Part shown: in pieces, positions 25,590-34,666 of the stretch
How the letters are laid out: every line of letters begins with the position of its first letter
Position numbering within the stretch: position 1 is the first letter of the stretch
From: Actinomyces sp.
GTDB taxonomy: Bacteria > Actinomycetota > Actinomycetes > Actinomycetales > Actinomycetaceae
Assembly: GCA_022649165.1 (NCBI GenBank)
Contig: JALCNR010000002.1
Coordinates: 62,001 to 126,000, forward strand
Length of the DNA: 64,000 bases
Reading direction: 5' to 3'
Program-made: the position numbers and the translations under genes
The notes under the pieces: model-generated
Databases searched by the model: none
The model's input: the letters and a program-made list of their open reading frames with translations, nothing else
What the model was told of the DNA's origin: nothing

Positions 25590-26674
25590 CGGTTCCTCCG
25601 GTTCTTGCGGACGGGCTGGGCCGCCTGTCCCAAATGGTGCCCCGGGACGACGGGCGCGACGCGGACTGCGGCGGGTGTCGTCCCGTCGGCCGACTCTGCG
25701 CCCCGTGCCCGCGCGGCCTCAACGGCCGCCGTGTGCTCCCGGGTGCGCGCCCTCCGCCCCTCCAGGATCACGAGGAAGGGCGAGGCCACGAAGATCGAGG
25801 AGTAGGCCCCGGCGATCATCCCGACGAACAGCGCCAGAGAGATGTCCGTCAGCGTGCCGCTGCCCAGCAGCCACGTGCCGATGAAGAGGATCGCGGCCAC
25901 GGGCAGCACCGCGACGATCGAGGTGTTGATCGACCGCACCATCGTCTGGTTGACGGCGAGGTTGACGAGCTCGCCGAAGGTGAAGCGCTTCTGGTCCCAG
26001 ACGCCCCGGGTCAGCTCGCGGACCTTGTCGAAGACCACGACCGTGTCGTAGAGCGAGTACGCGAGGATCGTGAGGAAGCCGATGACCGTGGCCGGGGAGA
26101 CCTCCACCCGGGTGAGGGCGAACACGGCGACCGTCACGAGCATGTCGTGGGCCAGCGCGATCATCGCCGCGCACGACATCGTCCAGGAGCGGAAGTAGAC
26201 CGTCATGATGACCGTGACGAGGGCGACGAAGATCACCAGCGACTGCAGGGCCTTCTTCGTGACGTCCGCGCCCCAGGCCGGTCCGATCGAGTTCGACTGG
26301 ACGTCCGCCGAGTCCACCCCGTACGCCTGTGCCAGGGCATCGCGCACGGCGGCCGACGTCGCCGTGTCGAGGGAGGCCGTCTGCACGCGGATCGAGTCCG
26401 CGCCCAGCGCCGAGACGCGCACGTCGGAGGTGATCCCCTCACCGGCCAACGCGTCGTAGGCGGCCTGCTGGTCGGTCTGCGCCGAACCCGCCACCGTGAA
26501 CTGGGAGCCGCCGGTGAACTCGATGGACTGGTTGAATCCCAGCGTCGCCATGAGGACGATCGACACCGCCATCAGGGCGCAGGCGATCCCGGCGAATGTC
26601 CTCTTGCGGGGGATGACCCCGTAGGACTTCTTCCCGAAGTAGAGGGCGTTGCCCCACTGCGCGAAGCTCATCAT
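25586..26674 (-). CDS. secF: protein translocase subunit SecF
   Basis: Partner of SecD in the membrane complex that uses the proton gradient to assist late steps of Sec export. The 362 aa protein has a first helix near residue 30, the periplasmic P4 region with EFTGGSQFTV, and five helices in the C-terminal half (VIGFLTILAYSLYDTVVVFDKVRE is the hallmark). The open frame extends far upstream inside secD, but two adjacent ATGs at 26674 and 26671 follow AGGAGG within the secD end and overlap its TGA. The cytoplasmic tail after the last helix is about 50 residues, Ala/Arg/Pro rich. Confidence 0.95.
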   Translation of the reverse strand: MMSFAQWGNALYFGKKSYGVIPRKRTFAGIACALMAVSIVLMATLGFNQSIEFTGGSQFTVAGSAQTDQQAAYDALAGEGITSDVRVSALGADSIRVQTASLDTATSAAVRDALAQAYGVDSADVQSNSIGPAWGADVTKKALQSLVIFVALVTVIMTVYFRSWTMSCAAMIALAHDMLVTVAVFALTRVEVSPATVIGFLTILAYSLYDTVVVFDKVRELTRGVWDQKRFTFGELVNLAVNQTMVRSINTSIVAVLPVAAILFIGTWLLGSGTLTDISLALFVGMIAGAYSSIFVASPFLVILEGRRARTREHTAAVEAARARGAESADGTTPAAVRVAPVVPGHHLGQAAQPVRKNRRNR

Positions 26675-28581
26675 CGCGGATCCTCCTCGGCCTGGTCGGG
26701 GCGCTCGTCCACGGCGCCGCCCTCCGGCGCCTTGCCGGGCGGGATCGCCGTCGCCTGCTCGGCGTGCGCCGCCTCGAAACGGCGCTCCGCCAGGGACTTG
26801 CCCCCGCCGGCCGCCGCCGGCGCTCCCGCGGGCGTCCGCGCGTCGTCGTGACGGGCGATGCGTCCGCGTCCGGCGTAGATCGCCCCGGACTTCGCGCCCA
26901 GGTGCTCGGGGTCGAACCCGGAGAACCGGCGGCCCTCCCCGAAGAACCGCGTGCGCACCAGCAGCTCCATGATCGGATGGGTGAAGAAGAAGATGATGAC
27001 GAGGTCGACCGCGGTCGTCACGCCCAGCGTGAAGGCGAAGCCCTGCACACCGCCGACGGCCAGGAGGTACAGCACAATGGCCGCCACGAGGTTCACCATG
27101 TCGGAGATAATGATCGTCCGCTTGGCCCGGTCCCAGCCCTCGTCGACCGCCGCCGACAGCGGGCGTCCCTCGCGGACCTCGTCGCGGATCCGCTCGAAGT
27201 ACACGATGAACGAGTCCGCCGTGATCCCCACGGCGACGATCAGGCCCGCGACGCCGGGCAGGGACAGCCGGTATCCGATCAGCCACGACAGCAGGGTGAT
27301 GACAAGGTAGGTGATGCCCGCGGAGGCCAGCAGCGAGCCGGCCGAGAGCGCGGCCAGCGCGTGGTACTGCCACACCATGTACAGGACCACCAGGATCAGG
27401 CCGATGACGCCCGCCCACAGTCCTTTCTCCAGATGGTCGGACCCGAGGGTCGCCGAGATCTGCTGCTCGGACTGCACGGTGAAGTTCAGCGGCAGCGATC
27501 CGAAGCTCAGCTGGTTCGCCAGCGCCTTCGCCGAGGCCGCCGTGAAGCTGCCGGTGATCTGCGCCTTGCCGTCGGTGATCGGTGCGTTCATGGACGGCGC
27601 CGTGATGACGTTGCCGTCGAGGACGACGGCGAACCGGTTGCGCGTGGTGTCGCTCGACTTCAGGTCGTAGAGCCGCTGGGAGGCCTCCGCGAACTCGCTC
27701 GTCCCCTCCGCGTCGAACTCCAGGTTGACGCCCCACTCGCCTGTGGACTGGCCCTGCGAGTTGTAGACCAGGGAAGCGGTCGCCGAGGACAGGTTCGCGC
27801 CCGTGACGTCGACCGGGCCGAGGATGTACTTCGTCGTGCCGTCGGCGTCGCATGCCACGAAGGCCTTGTCGGGATCGGAGGCGGAGCCCTGGGCCCGCGA
27901 TTCCGGATTCGTGCAGTCCAGCGTGTAGAAGTCGAGGAGCGCCTGCTCGGTGATCCAGCCGGTATCGGAGTTGTCCGTCGGCGTGCTCGCGGGCGCGTCC
28001 GAGATCGTGCCGTCCCCGTCCGTGTCCGCGTACTGCCTCGCCTGCTCCTCCGGGACGGCGGTGGAGACGAGGCCGGACTGGGCCTCCTCCCCGGACTGCG
28101 AGGCCTCGTCGCTCTGGGCGGCCTCGCCCGACTGCGAGCTCTCGCCGGACTGGGCGGATCCCGCGCTGGCGGAGGCCTGCGTCTGGGCGGCGGCGACCTG
28201 CAGCACCGGCCGGAAGTCCATCTGGGAGGACGAGCGGATGAGATCCAGCGTCTCCTCGCTGGGGTGACCCGGCAGCGACACGGAGATGTTGTCGGAGCCC
28301 ATCGACGTGATCTCGGCTTCGGCGACGCCCGAGGCGTCCACGCGGTTGCGGATGATCTCGATCGCCTGCGCGATGTCGGCCTCGGAGACGTCCTTATCGG
28401 TCCCGTCGGCCGCCACCGGCGTGAGGATCAGCTGAGTGCCGCCCTCCAGGTCGAGCGCGAGCTTCGGGAGGAAGGTCGCGCCCTGCGTCTGGTGGCCGAC
28501 GACCAGGGCCGCCGCCGCGATGACGGCCACGATGAGCAGGGCGAGCAGTGAGCGCACGGGATGGCGCTGTTGGGATGCCAC
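26671..28581 (-). CDS. secD: protein translocase subunit SecD
   Basis: The 636 aa partner of SecF. Helix 1 (about 11-30) is followed by the DLEGGTQLILTP motif, the P1 domain, and the C-terminal membrane half with VAGLIVAVGITADSFIVYFE and the FFFTHPIMELLVR region. Within the extracytoplasmic P1 domain (residues 132-170) is a low-complexity run of Ser, Gln, Glu and Gly made of imperfect repeats of about eleven residues, not seen in the E. coli protein. The cytoplasmic tail is also long and Ala/Gly/Pro rich. The GTG start at 28581 has only a weak ribosome site. yajC lies 52 bases upstream. Confidence 0.95.
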   Translation of the reverse strand: MASQQRHPVRSLLALLIVAVIAAAALVVGHQTQGATFLPKLALDLEGGTQLILTPVAADGTDKDVSEADIAQAIEIIRNRVDASGVAEAEITSMGSDNISVSLPGHPSEETLDLIRSSSQMDFRPVLQVAAAQTQASASAGSAQSGESSQSGEAAQSDEASQSGEEAQSGLVSTAVPEEQARQYADTDGDGTISDAPASTPTDNSDTGWITEQALLDFYTLDCTNPESRAQGSASDPDKAFVACDADGTTKYILGPVDVTGANLSSATASLVYNSQGQSTGEWGVNLEFDAEGTSEFAEASQRLYDLKSSDTTRNRFAVVLDGNVITAPSMNAPITDGKAQITGSFTAASAKALANQLSFGSLPLNFTVQSEQQISATLGSDHLEKGLWAGVIGLILVVLYMVWQYHALAALSAGSLLASAGITYLVITLLSWLIGYRLSLPGVAGLIVAVGITADSFIVYFERIRDEVREGRPLSAAVDEGWDRAKRTIIISDMVNLVAAIVLYLLAVGGVQGFAFTLGVTTAVDLVIIFFFTHPIMELLVRTRFFGEGRRFSGFDPEHLGAKSGAIYAGRGRIARHDDARTPAGAPAAAGGGKSLAERRFEAAHAEQATAIPPGKAPEGGAVDERPDQAEEDPR

Positions 28582-28633
28582 GATGGGTGTCTTTCAGAAA
28601 GGGAGACGGTCGCGGGAGCCGCGAGGCGCTCGG

Positions 28634-29110
28634 TCAGTTCTTCGTGTCGGAATCGTCGTCGGGCTCGGCCGCGGACGAGGGCGGCTCGAACGACGTGCCG
28701 GAATCCGGCGCATCGGAGACGTCGGACGACGACGGGGGCTCGGGGGCCTGAGTGAACGACGGGCCGCCCGGCTCAAGGCCCAGCACCGGCTTCTCCGGCT
28801 CCTCCTCGACGGGGGCCTCCGGCTCGTCGGCCGCGAAGGGCGGCTCGCCGATGTCGCGGACCGCGGCGACGTCCCAGTAGGTCTCCGTCCCCCCGGGGGT
28901 CTCGAGGATGACGACGTCGCCGTCGCGGTCGGCGAAACGTCCCCAGAAGCCGACGGACGTCTTCACCCACGCGCCGGGGACCATGCCCTCGTCCATCCGG
29001 CGGCGGTGCTCCTCCTGCTGGTTCTGCATCTTCTTCCGGCTGCGGTTGCCGGACCACATCATGAAGACCAGCAGCACCAGCATGATGAGCAGGAAACCCG
29101 TTGATCCCAC
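28634..29110 (-). CDS. yajC: preprotein translocase subunit YajC
   Basis: Small single-pass protein associated with SecDF. The N-terminal helix (FLLIMLVLLVFMMW) is followed by the YajC domain (KKMQNQQEEHRRRMDEGMVPGAWVKTSVGFWG), where the usual GDEV wording is replaced by GAWV. The 158 aa length exceeds the 100-120 of most homologues because of an acidic, Pro- and Ser-rich tail from about residue 95. GTG 29110 has AGAGG eight bases upstream. It opens the sec part of the operon after ruvB. Confidence 0.92.
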   Translation of the reverse strand: MGSTGFLLIMLVLLVFMMWSGNRSRKKMQNQQEEHRRRMDEGMVPGAWVKTSVGFWGRFADRDGDVVILETPGGTETYWDVAAVRDIGEPPFAADEPEAPVEEEPEKPVLGLEPGGPSFTQAPEPPSSSDVSDAPDSGTSFEPPSSAAEPDDDSDTKN

Positions 29111-29202
29111 GAAGAACCTCTTTCATCGGAGTGTGCGCGTGGTGGGCAGACCTCGCCCGTAGCAGTCTAGTGCCCCGAGCGGCGCCCGGCGAACCACGCC
29201 GC

Positions 29203-30240
29203 TCAGCCGAACAGCGCGTCCTCGCCGCCCGGCGGCGTCAGGCCCAGGTGGGCCCACGCGGCGGGAGTCGCCGCCCGGCCCCGCGGGGTGCGGACCATGA
29301 AACCCTCGCGCACCAGATAGGGCTCGGCCACGGTCTCCACGGTCTCCGCCTCCTCCCCCACGGTGACGGCCAGCGTCGTCAGCCCGACCGGTCCGCCGCC
29401 GAAACGTCGGCACAGGGCGTCCAGCACGGCCCGGTCCAGTCGGTCGAGGCCCAGCGTATCGACCTCGAAGAGCGTGAGGGCCCCGCGCGCCGACTTCAGG
29501 GACACAGTCCCGTCGCCGTTGACCTGGGCGAAGTCGACGACCCTGCGGAGCAGGCGGTTCGCGATCCTCGGCGTGCCACGCGACCGCGAGGCGATCTCGT
29601 GGGCGGCGGCCGCGTCGATGGGGACGCCCAGCAGGCCCGCGGAGCGGTGGACCACCCGCTCGAGGTCCTCCACCTCGTAGAACTCGAGGTGCGCCGTGAA
29701 GCCGAAGCGGTCCCTCAGCGGGGCGGGGAGCAGCCCCGAGCGGGTGGTCGCCCCCACGACGGTGAAGGGGGGAAGCGTGAGCGGGATCGAGGTGGCGCCC
29801 GGTCCCTTCCCGACGACCACGTCGACGCGGAAGTCCTCCATCGCCAGATAGAGCATCTCCTCGGCGGTGCGGGCCAGGCGGTGGATCTCGTCGATGAAGA
29901 GGATGTCGCCCTCCTGCAGGCCCGACAGGATCGCCGCGAGGTCGCCGGCGTGCTGGATGGCGGGGCCCGAGGTCAGCCGCAGGGACGTGCCCATCTCCGC
30001 GGCGACGATCATCGCCAGCGTCGTCTTGCCGAGCCCGGGGGGGCCGGCGAGCAGCACATGGTCGGGGGTGACCCCGCGTCCGCGCGCCGCGTCGAGGAGC
30101 AACTGGAGTTGGGAGCGCACCGTGGGCTGCCCGACGAAGTCCGCCAGCCGTTTCGGGCGCAGGGCCGCCTCCGCGGCGCGTTCCACGTCGCTCGCGTCCG
30201 GGGCGACGATACGCGCCCCCTGGTCGTCGACCTCAGCCAC
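29203..30240 (-). CDS. ruvB: Holliday junction branch migration ATPase RuvB
   Basis: AAA+ motor that drives branch migration together with RuvA. The 345 aa protein has the conserved [12 protein letters not shown] start, Walker A GPPGLGKT (residues 66-73), Walker [11 protein letters not shown], sensor 1 [11 protein letters not shown] and the winged-helix C-terminus ([18 protein letters not shown]). Its ATG overlaps the ruvA stop by eight bases. A gap of 92 bases separates it from yajC. Confidence 0.97.
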   Translation of the reverse strand: MAEVDDQGARIVAPDASDVERAAEAALRPKRLADFVGQPTVRSQLQLLLDAARGRGVTPDHVLLAGPPGLGKTTLAMIVAAEMGTSLRLTSGPAIQHAGDLAAILSGLQEGDILFIDEIHRLARTAEEMLYLAMEDFRVDVVVGKGPGATSIPLTLPPFTVVGATTRSGLLPAPLRDRFGFTAHLEFYEVEDLERVVHRSAGLLGVPIDAAAAHEIASRSRGTPRIANRLLRRVVDFAQVNGDGTVSLKSARGALTLFEVDTLGLDRLDRAVLDALCRRFGGGPVGLTTLAVTVGEEAETVETVAEPYLVREGFMVRTPRGRAATPAAWAHLGLTPPGGEDALFG

Positions 30241-30829
30241 GGCGCCCCCCCAGTTTCAGCAGGGCCGCACGCAGCAGGTCCGAGGCCCCCATGCCGTTGC
30301 CCGCCAGATCGTCCACGGCCCGCTGGGCGACGGCCTCGGTCCATCCCAGCTGGACGAGGGCGGCGCGGACCTCCGTCTCGGCCTCCCCCTCGGGAGCCCC
30401 GGCGGCCGGCCCGCCCTCGACGGCTGCGGTGGCCCCGAGCTTGTCTCCGATCTCCAGGGCGAGGCGCTGCGCAGACTTCCGTCCCACCCCCGGGATGCGC
30501 TGGAGGGCGGCCAGGTCACCTGTCGACACGGCACGGCGCAGATCGTCGGGGCCGAGGACGGACAGGGCGGCCAGCGCGATGCGGGGCCCCACTCCTGAGA
30601 CGGTCTGAAGGCGTTCGAAGACGTCGCGCTCGTCGCCCGTGCGGAATCCGAAGAGCGTGAGGGAGTCCTCCCTCACGACCAGCGACGTGTGGAGCGTGGC
30701 CTCCGCACCCCGCTCGAGCGCCTGCGCGGTCGCCGGGGACACCATGACGCGCCAGCCCAGTCCTCCGGTCATCAGGACCACGGCGTCGAGGCCCACGTGC
30801 TGGACCGTGCCGGTGAGCTGCGCGATCAT
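30233..30829 (-). CDS. ruvA: Holliday junction DNA helicase subunit RuvA
   Basis: Tetrameric junction-binding protein. The 198 aa product starts [15 protein letters not shown] and has the OB-fold, the helix-hairpin-helix pair ([17 protein letters not shown] and [18 protein letters not shown]) and the C-terminal domain that touches RuvB. The frame is open well upstream inside ruvC, but ATG 30829 has GGAGGAAGAGG before it and gives the family start. The 35-base gap to ruvC holds a LexA-box-like palindrome and a -10-like hexamer, which suggests a separate SOS promoter for ruvAB. Confidence 0.96.
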   Translation of the reverse strand: MIAQLTGTVQHVGLDAVVLMTGGLGWRVMVSPATAQALERGAEATLHTSLVVREDSLTLFGFRTGDERDVFERLQTVSGVGPRIALAALSVLGPDDLRRAVSTGDLAALQRIPGVGRKSAQRLALEIGDKLGATAAVEGGPAAGAPEGEAETEVRAALVQLGWTEAVAQRAVDDLAGNGMGASDLLRAALLKLGGRRG

Positions 30830-30846
30830 CCTCTTCCTCCCCTCAG

Positions 30847-30862
30847 GCGAACACGTGTACGA
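30847..30862 (-). promoter_or_regulatory. SOS-box-like palindrome upstream of ruvAB
   Basis: On the minus strand TCGTACACGTGTTCGC matches the consensus TCGAAC-N4-GTTCGA at ten of twelve defined positions. A TAGGAT hexamer (30862-30867), whose TAG is the ruvC stop codon, overlaps its upstream edge by one base. The box would then cover the transcription start of ruvAB. Confidence 0.55.
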
Positions 30863-30864
30863 TC

Positions 30865-31500
30865 CTAGCGCCCGCCGCGGCGGAGCCGGGGATCCACCGC
30901 GCCGGTGCGCCGCTGGGCCGCCTGGGCGGCCAGCCAGGTCCGCTGAGCCGGGGTGACCGCGCCCCTGGCATGGACTTTGCCTGACAGGGACACCGACACC
31001 CGGGAGTCGTCGCCAGCGCCGAGCAGCCCGGTCCCCCTCCAGGCGTGGCAGATCGCGATGGCCAGGGCGTCCGCGGCGTCGGCGGGCCGGGGGGCCTCCG
31101 CGAGCCTGAGGACCCGCGCGACCATGTGCTCGACCTGGGCCTTGGAGGCGTTGCCGTTTCCCGAGATCGCGGCCTTGACCTCCGAGGGCGTGTAGACGGC
31201 CATCGGCAGTCCCGCGCGGCCCGCGCACACCATGGCCGCCCCCATCACCTGCATCGTGGTGGTGACCGATTGGAGGTTCTCCTGGGCGAAGACCCGCTCG
31301 ATGGCGACGACCTCGGGGGCGTGGGCGGCGATCACCTCGTCGATCTCATCGGCGATGGAGCGCAGCCGGAAGTGGGTGGCCACCTGCGGCGAGGACCGGG
31401 CGACCCGCACGTGGACCAGCGTCGCCCGGCGCGAGGCATCGACGTCGACCACGCCGACGCCGCACCGGGTGATCCCCGGATCGATCCCCATCACGCGCAT
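30865..31500 (-). CDS. ruvC: crossover junction endodeoxyribonuclease RuvC
   Basis: Homodimeric resolvase that cuts Holliday junctions. Acidic catalytic residues are D7 (MGIDPGI), E68 (VVAIERVF) and the Asp pair in ADAADALAIAICH. The frame covers 211 aa; the part after residue 165 is an Arg/Ala-rich tail longer than in E. coli. GGAGGGGG precedes the ATG. Only 18 bases separate it from pdxT, so it is probably read through from the pdx genes as well. Confidence 0.95.
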   Translation of the reverse strand: MRVMGIDPGITRCGVGVVDVDASRRATLVHVRVARSSPQVATHFRLRSIADEIDEVIAAHAPEVVAIERVFAQENLQSVTTTMQVMGAAMVCAGRAGLPMAVYTPSEVKAAISGNGNASKAQVEHMVARVLRLAEAPRPADAADALAIAICHAWRGTGLLGAGDDSRVSVSLSGKVHARGAVTPAQRTWLAAQAAQRRTGAVDPRLRRGGR

Positions 31501-31518
31501 GCCCCCTCCGTCCCGAGT

Positions 31519-32115
31519 TCAGGCCGCCTCGTCGGCCATGTCGACGAACAGGCGGTGGAGGCGGTGGTCGCCCCCGACCTCAGGGTGGAACGAGGTCACC
31601 AGGACCCGGGAGGAGCGGGCCGCGACGATCGGCCCGTCGGGCGTGGAGCCCGAGCGCGCGAGCACCTCGACGCCCTTGCCGACGCGTTCGACCCGGGGGG
31701 CGCGGATGAAGACCGCGTGGAAGTCCCCTCCCGCCATCCCGGCGATCCGGAGGTCCTCCTCCCAGGAGTCGATCTGGCGTCCGAAGGCGTTGCGGCGCAC
31801 GGTGATGTCCAGGGCGGCCAGGGCGCGCTGGTCGGCCCGCCCGTCGAGGATCTGCGAGGCCAGCAGGATCATGCCGGCGCAGGTGCCCCAGGCCGGCATG
31901 CCTGAGGCGAGCCGCTCCGCGAGGGGCACGGCCAGGTCGAGGGCCTCCAGCAGGTGGGACATCGCGGTCGACTCACCTCCCGGGATCACCAGCGCGTCGA
32001 CGCCGTCGAGTTCGGCGCGGCGCCGCACCGCGACGGCGCGGGCGCCGCCCGCCTCGAGGGCCGACAGGTGCTCGGCGACGTCGCCCTGAAGCGCGAGGAC
32101 GCCGACCGTCACCAT
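31519..32115 (-). CDS. pdxT: pyridoxal 5'-phosphate synthase glutaminase subunit PdxT
   Basis: Supplies ammonia from glutamine to PdxS for vitamin B6 synthesis. The 198 aa protein starts [13 protein letters not shown], has the oxyanion GGES motif, the nucleophile in GTCAGMIL, and the His-Glu of [11 protein letters not shown]. The open frame upstream is an out-of-frame overlap with pdxS. ATG 32115 overlaps the pdxS stop (ATGGTGA), so the two subunits are translationally coupled. Confidence 0.96.
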   Translation of the reverse strand: MVTVGVLALQGDVAEHLSALEAGGARAVAVRRRAELDGVDALVIPGGESTAMSHLLEALDLAVPLAERLASGMPAWGTCAGMILLASQILDGRADQRALAALDITVRRNAFGRQIDSWEEDLRIAGMAGGDFHAVFIRAPRVERVGKGVEVLARSGSTPDGPIVAARSSRVLVTSFHPEVGGDHRLHRLFVDMADEAA

Positions 32116-33032
32116 CCCCGGTCCGCCAGGTGGTGGCCCGCCGGCAGGTCCTCGACGTTGATGCCGACCATGGCCTCGCCCAGCCCGCGCGACACCTTCG
32201 CGATGACATCCGGGTCGTCGTAGAAGGTCGTCGCCTGGACGATCGCGGCGGCCCGCTTGACGGGGTCGCCGGACTTGAAGATGCCCGAGCCCACGAAGAC
32301 GCCCTCGGCGCCCAGCTGCCTCATCATCGCGGCGTCCGCGGGGGTGGCGATGCCGCCGGCCGTGAACAGGACGACCGGCAGGCGCCCGGAGCGCGCGACC
32401 TCGGCGACCAGCTCGTAGGGGGCCTGGAGGTCCTTCGCCGCCGCGTAAAGCTCCTCCTCCGGCAGGGAGGAGAGCCGGGCGATGTCGTCGCGGATCCGGC
32501 GCATGTGGGTCGTCGCGTTCGACACGTCGCCCGTGCCGGCCTCGCCCTTCGAGCGGATCATGGCGGCGCCCTCGTCGATGCGGCGCAGAGCCTCCCCGAG
32601 ATTCGTGGCCCCGCACACGAAGGGCACGGTGAACTGCCATTTGTCGATGTGGTGCTCGTGGTCGGCGGGGGTGAGGACCTCGGACTCGTCGATGTAGTCG
32701 ACGCCGAGGGCCTGGAGGACCTGCGCCTCGACGAAGTGCCCGATGCGCGCCTTCGCCATGACCGGGATGGACACCGCGTCGATGATCCCGTCGATGAGGT
32801 CCGGATCGGACATCCGCGCGACCCCGCCCTGGGCGCGGATGTCGGCGGGGACCCGTTCCAGCGCCATGACGGCGACGGCGCCCGCGTCCTCGGCGATCCT
32901 CGCCTGCTCCGCGGTGACGACGTCCATGATGACGCCGCCCTTGAGCATCTGCGCCATTCCCCGCTTGACGCGGGCGGTGCCGACCTCGCGGCCGGGCTGG
33001 GCGGACTTGTCCTCAGCCATGTCGGGTGTCAC
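32109..33032 (-). CDS. pdxS: pyridoxal 5'-phosphate synthase lyase subunit PdxS
   Basis: Forms pyridoxal phosphate from ribose 5-phosphate, glyceraldehyde 3-phosphate and ammonia in a dodecamer. The 307 aa protein contains [49 protein letters not shown] and the [11 protein letters not shown] phosphate-binding end, all strongly conserved. GTG 33032 overlaps the yebC stop as GTGA; ATG 33020, with GAGGAG upstream, is an alternative start. The order yebC-pdxS-pdxT-ruvC is close to that of mycobacteria. Confidence 0.97.
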   Translation of the reverse strand: MTPDMAEDKSAQPGREVGTARVKRGMAQMLKGGVIMDVVTAEQARIAEDAGAVAVMALERVPADIRAQGGVARMSDPDLIDGIIDAVSIPVMAKARIGHFVEAQVLQALGVDYIDESEVLTPADHEHHIDKWQFTVPFVCGATNLGEALRRIDEGAAMIRSKGEAGTGDVSNATTHMRRIRDDIARLSSLPEEELYAAAKDLQAPYELVAEVARSGRLPVVLFTAGGIATPADAAMMRQLGAEGVFVGSGIFKSGDPVKRAAAIVQATTFYDDPDVIAKVSRGLGEAMVGINVEDLPAGHHLADRGW

Positions 33033-33790
33033 TCCTCGGAATCGAACGCGGCGCGGACCTCGTCCGACATCGTCATGTTCTGGTAGATGTTCTGCACGTC
33101 ATCGGAGTCCTCGAGGGCGTCGATGAGGCGCGTGGCCTTCTGGACGCCCTCCAGGTCGAGCTCGACCTCAGTGGAGGGCACGAACTGCGCCTCCGCCGAG
33201 TCGTAGTCGATGCCGGCTTTCTGCAGTGCGGTGCGCACCTGGACCAGGTCGCCCGGATCGCACGAGATGACGAACTCGTCCCCCGCCGGCTCCACGTCCT
33301 CCGCGCCCGCGTCCAGCACGGCCTCCATGATCGTGTCCTCGTCGACGCCCGAGGAGGCTGGCACCTCGATGATGCCGCGCCGTGTGAAGAGGTAGGACAC
33401 GGATCCCGGGTCGGCGAGGTTGCCGCCGGAGCGGGTGAAGGCCAGGCGCACGTCGGAGGCCGCGCGGTTGCGGTTGTCGGTGAGGCACTCGACGAGGAAG
33501 GCGACGCCGCCGGGCCCGTAGCCCTCATACATGATCGTCTCGTACTGGGCGCCTCCGCCCTCGGCGCCGGATCCGCGCTTGACGGCGCGGTCGATGTTGT
33601 CGGCGGGGACCGAGTTCTTCTTGGCCTTCTGGATGGCGTCGTAGAGCGTCGGGTTGCCGGCGGGATCACCGCCCCCGGTGCGGGCGGCCACCTCGATGTT
33701 CTTGATGAGGCGCGCGAACAGCTTGCCGCGCTTGGCGTCGATCGCCGCCTTCTTGTGCTTCGTGGTGGCCCACTTGGAGTGTCCCGACAT
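33029..33790 (-). CDS. YebC/PmpR family protein
   Basis: A 253 aa member of the TACO1/YebC family, starting [18 protein letters not shown]. Family members have been described as DNA-binding regulators and, more recently, as factors easing translation of proline-rich stretches. The three-domain order is complete ([26 protein letters not shown] N-terminal part, [13 protein letters not shown], and the C-terminal [15 protein letters not shown]). It begins the pdxST-ruvC transcript. A TAGAAT -10 lies 36 bases upstream, and GAGGGAGC is its ribosome site. Confidence 0.94.
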   Translation of the reverse strand: MSGHSKWATTKHKKAAIDAKRGKLFARLIKNIEVAARTGGGDPAGNPTLYDAIQKAKKNSVPADNIDRAVKRGSGAEGGGAQYETIMYEGYGPGGVAFLVECLTDNRNRAASDVRLAFTRSGGNLADPGSVSYLFTRRGIIEVPASSGVDEDTIMEAVLDAGAEDVEPAGDEFVISCDPGDLVQVRTALQKAGIDYDSAEAQFVPSTEVELDLEGVQKATRLIDALEDSDDVQNIYQNMTMSDEVRAAFDSEE

Positions 33791-33825
33791 CAGTGCTCCC
33801 TCAGGCAATGGACATGTACCGGCAT

Positions 33826-33831
33826 ATTCTA
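33826..33831 (-). promoter_or_regulatory. -10 element for yebC-pdxST-ruvC
   Basis: TAGAAT on the minus strand, overlapping the TAG stop of sixA. The predicted start near 33819 gives a leader of about 28 bases with a GAGGGAGC ribosome site. It is one of the best -10 matches in the window. Confidence 0.5.
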
Positions 33832-34338
33832 CCGTCGCGGGAGCAGGGGCGCGCTGATGACATCGAGCGAGCAGGAGCACGGCGGGAGCTGCGCCCAGTC
33901 CCCCTCGAACCGCAGGACCGCGGCCGTCGCCGTGGGCGCCCCGCCTGACAGAGGCGCCCGGTCCTCCCCGCGGCGCGCGAGCATGAGCGCCGTCTGGGAG
34001 ATCGTCGGCTCATGCCCGACGAGGACCACGGTGCGGGGATCCCCCTCGAGGGAGCGCACCAGGTCGAGGATCGTGTCGGGATCGCACATGTCGAGCTCGT
34101 CGAGGACCCCGCGCCGGGCCAGGCGGATGCTGCGGGCCAGGCCCTCCAGCGTCTCTCGCGCGCGACGGGCGTGCGAGGCGATCGCCAGGTCCGCTCCGGG
34201 CACCACCGGGAGGAGGAGGCGGCCCAGGCGGAGGGCCTGGTCGGCTCCCTGCCGCGTCAAGGCGCGGTCCCCGTCCCCCGAGGAGCTCCATGGGTCGGCC
34301 TGGGCGTGGCGGACCAGGACGAGGGTGCGCGCAGTCAT
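33829..34338 (-). CDS. SixA-like phosphohistidine phosphatase
   Basis: A 169 aa histidine phosphatase with the shortened catalytic motif VLVRHAQAD (RHA rather than RHG), the arginine in [11 protein letters not shown] and the second histidine in [10 protein letters not shown]. This pattern belongs to the SixA branch, which removes phosphate from histidine residues of phosphotransfer proteins; the partner here is unknown. TAGCCT lies seven bases before the ATG, so the mRNA may be leaderless. A divergent small gene starts 35 bases away. Confidence 0.88.
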   Translation of the reverse strand: MTARTLVLVRHAQADPWSSSGDGDRALTRQGADQALRLGRLLLPVVPGADLAIASHARRARETLEGLARSIRLARRGVLDELDMCDPDTILDLVRSLEGDPRTVVLVGHEPTISQTALMLARRGEDRAPLSGGAPTATAAVLRFEGDWAQLPPCSCSLDVISAPLLPRR

Positions 34339-34344
34339 GTCCTC

Positions 34345-34352
34345 TAGGCTAA
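34345..34352. promoter_or_regulatory. overlapping divergent -10 elements
   Basis: TAGGCTAA on the plus strand reads TTAGCCTA on the minus strand. Thus TAGGCT can serve the small plus-strand gene at 34374 and TAGCCT the sixA gene at 34338. The two promoters would share the same base pairs and cannot both be bound at once. Confidence 0.4.
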
Positions 34353-34373
34353 GGGGGCAGTTGAGGAGGAGTC

Positions 34374-34598
34374 ATGGCTTTGGCGCACGGTCCCCGCGAT
34401 GGGGTGTGCTCGGCGCGCGGGTGCGAGAACCCGGCGACCCTCGCGATCGTCTGGCGCAACCCCGCCCTCCACCACGGTCGCCACAAGACATGGCTGACCT
34501 GCGAAGGCCACCGGGACTTCCTGCTGTCCTACATGAGGGCGCGGAGCTTCCCGGCGCGGGTCGTCCCCATCGCCGACGTCGGCGGCGCCGAGGTCTGA
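34374..34598 (+). CDS. small conserved actinobacterial protein with Cys/His pattern
   Basis: The 74 aa product starts MALAHGPRDGVCSARGCENPA and has a Cys-x4-Cys pair, then CEGHRDFL; three Cys and several His could bind a metal, but no named zinc finger fits. From memory, similar short proteins occur across actinobacteria as an uncharacterised family. GAGGAGG lies five bases before the ATG, so it is well supported as a real gene despite its size. Its neighbours (a SixA phosphatase and a GNAT enzyme) give no functional hint. Confidence 0.8.
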   Translation: MALAHGPRDGVCSARGCENPATLAIVWRNPALHHGRHKTWLTCEGHRDFLLSYMRARSFPARVVPIADVGGAEV

Positions 34599-34666
34599 AC
34601 CGATGTCCGCCGTCCTGGTGGCCGCCGGGGACGAGGACGCGGCCGGCGTCTTGGCCGGGAGGGGGA

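Noticed and set aside
21681..25805. Plus-strand ORF of 1374 codons
   Set aside because: Antisense to the DUF349, rel and apt genes; no recognisable domain.
31501..31518. SOS box upstream of ruvC
   Set aside because: The 18-base gap to pdxT contains only the ribosome site; no CGAAC-N4-GTTCG-like sequence is present.
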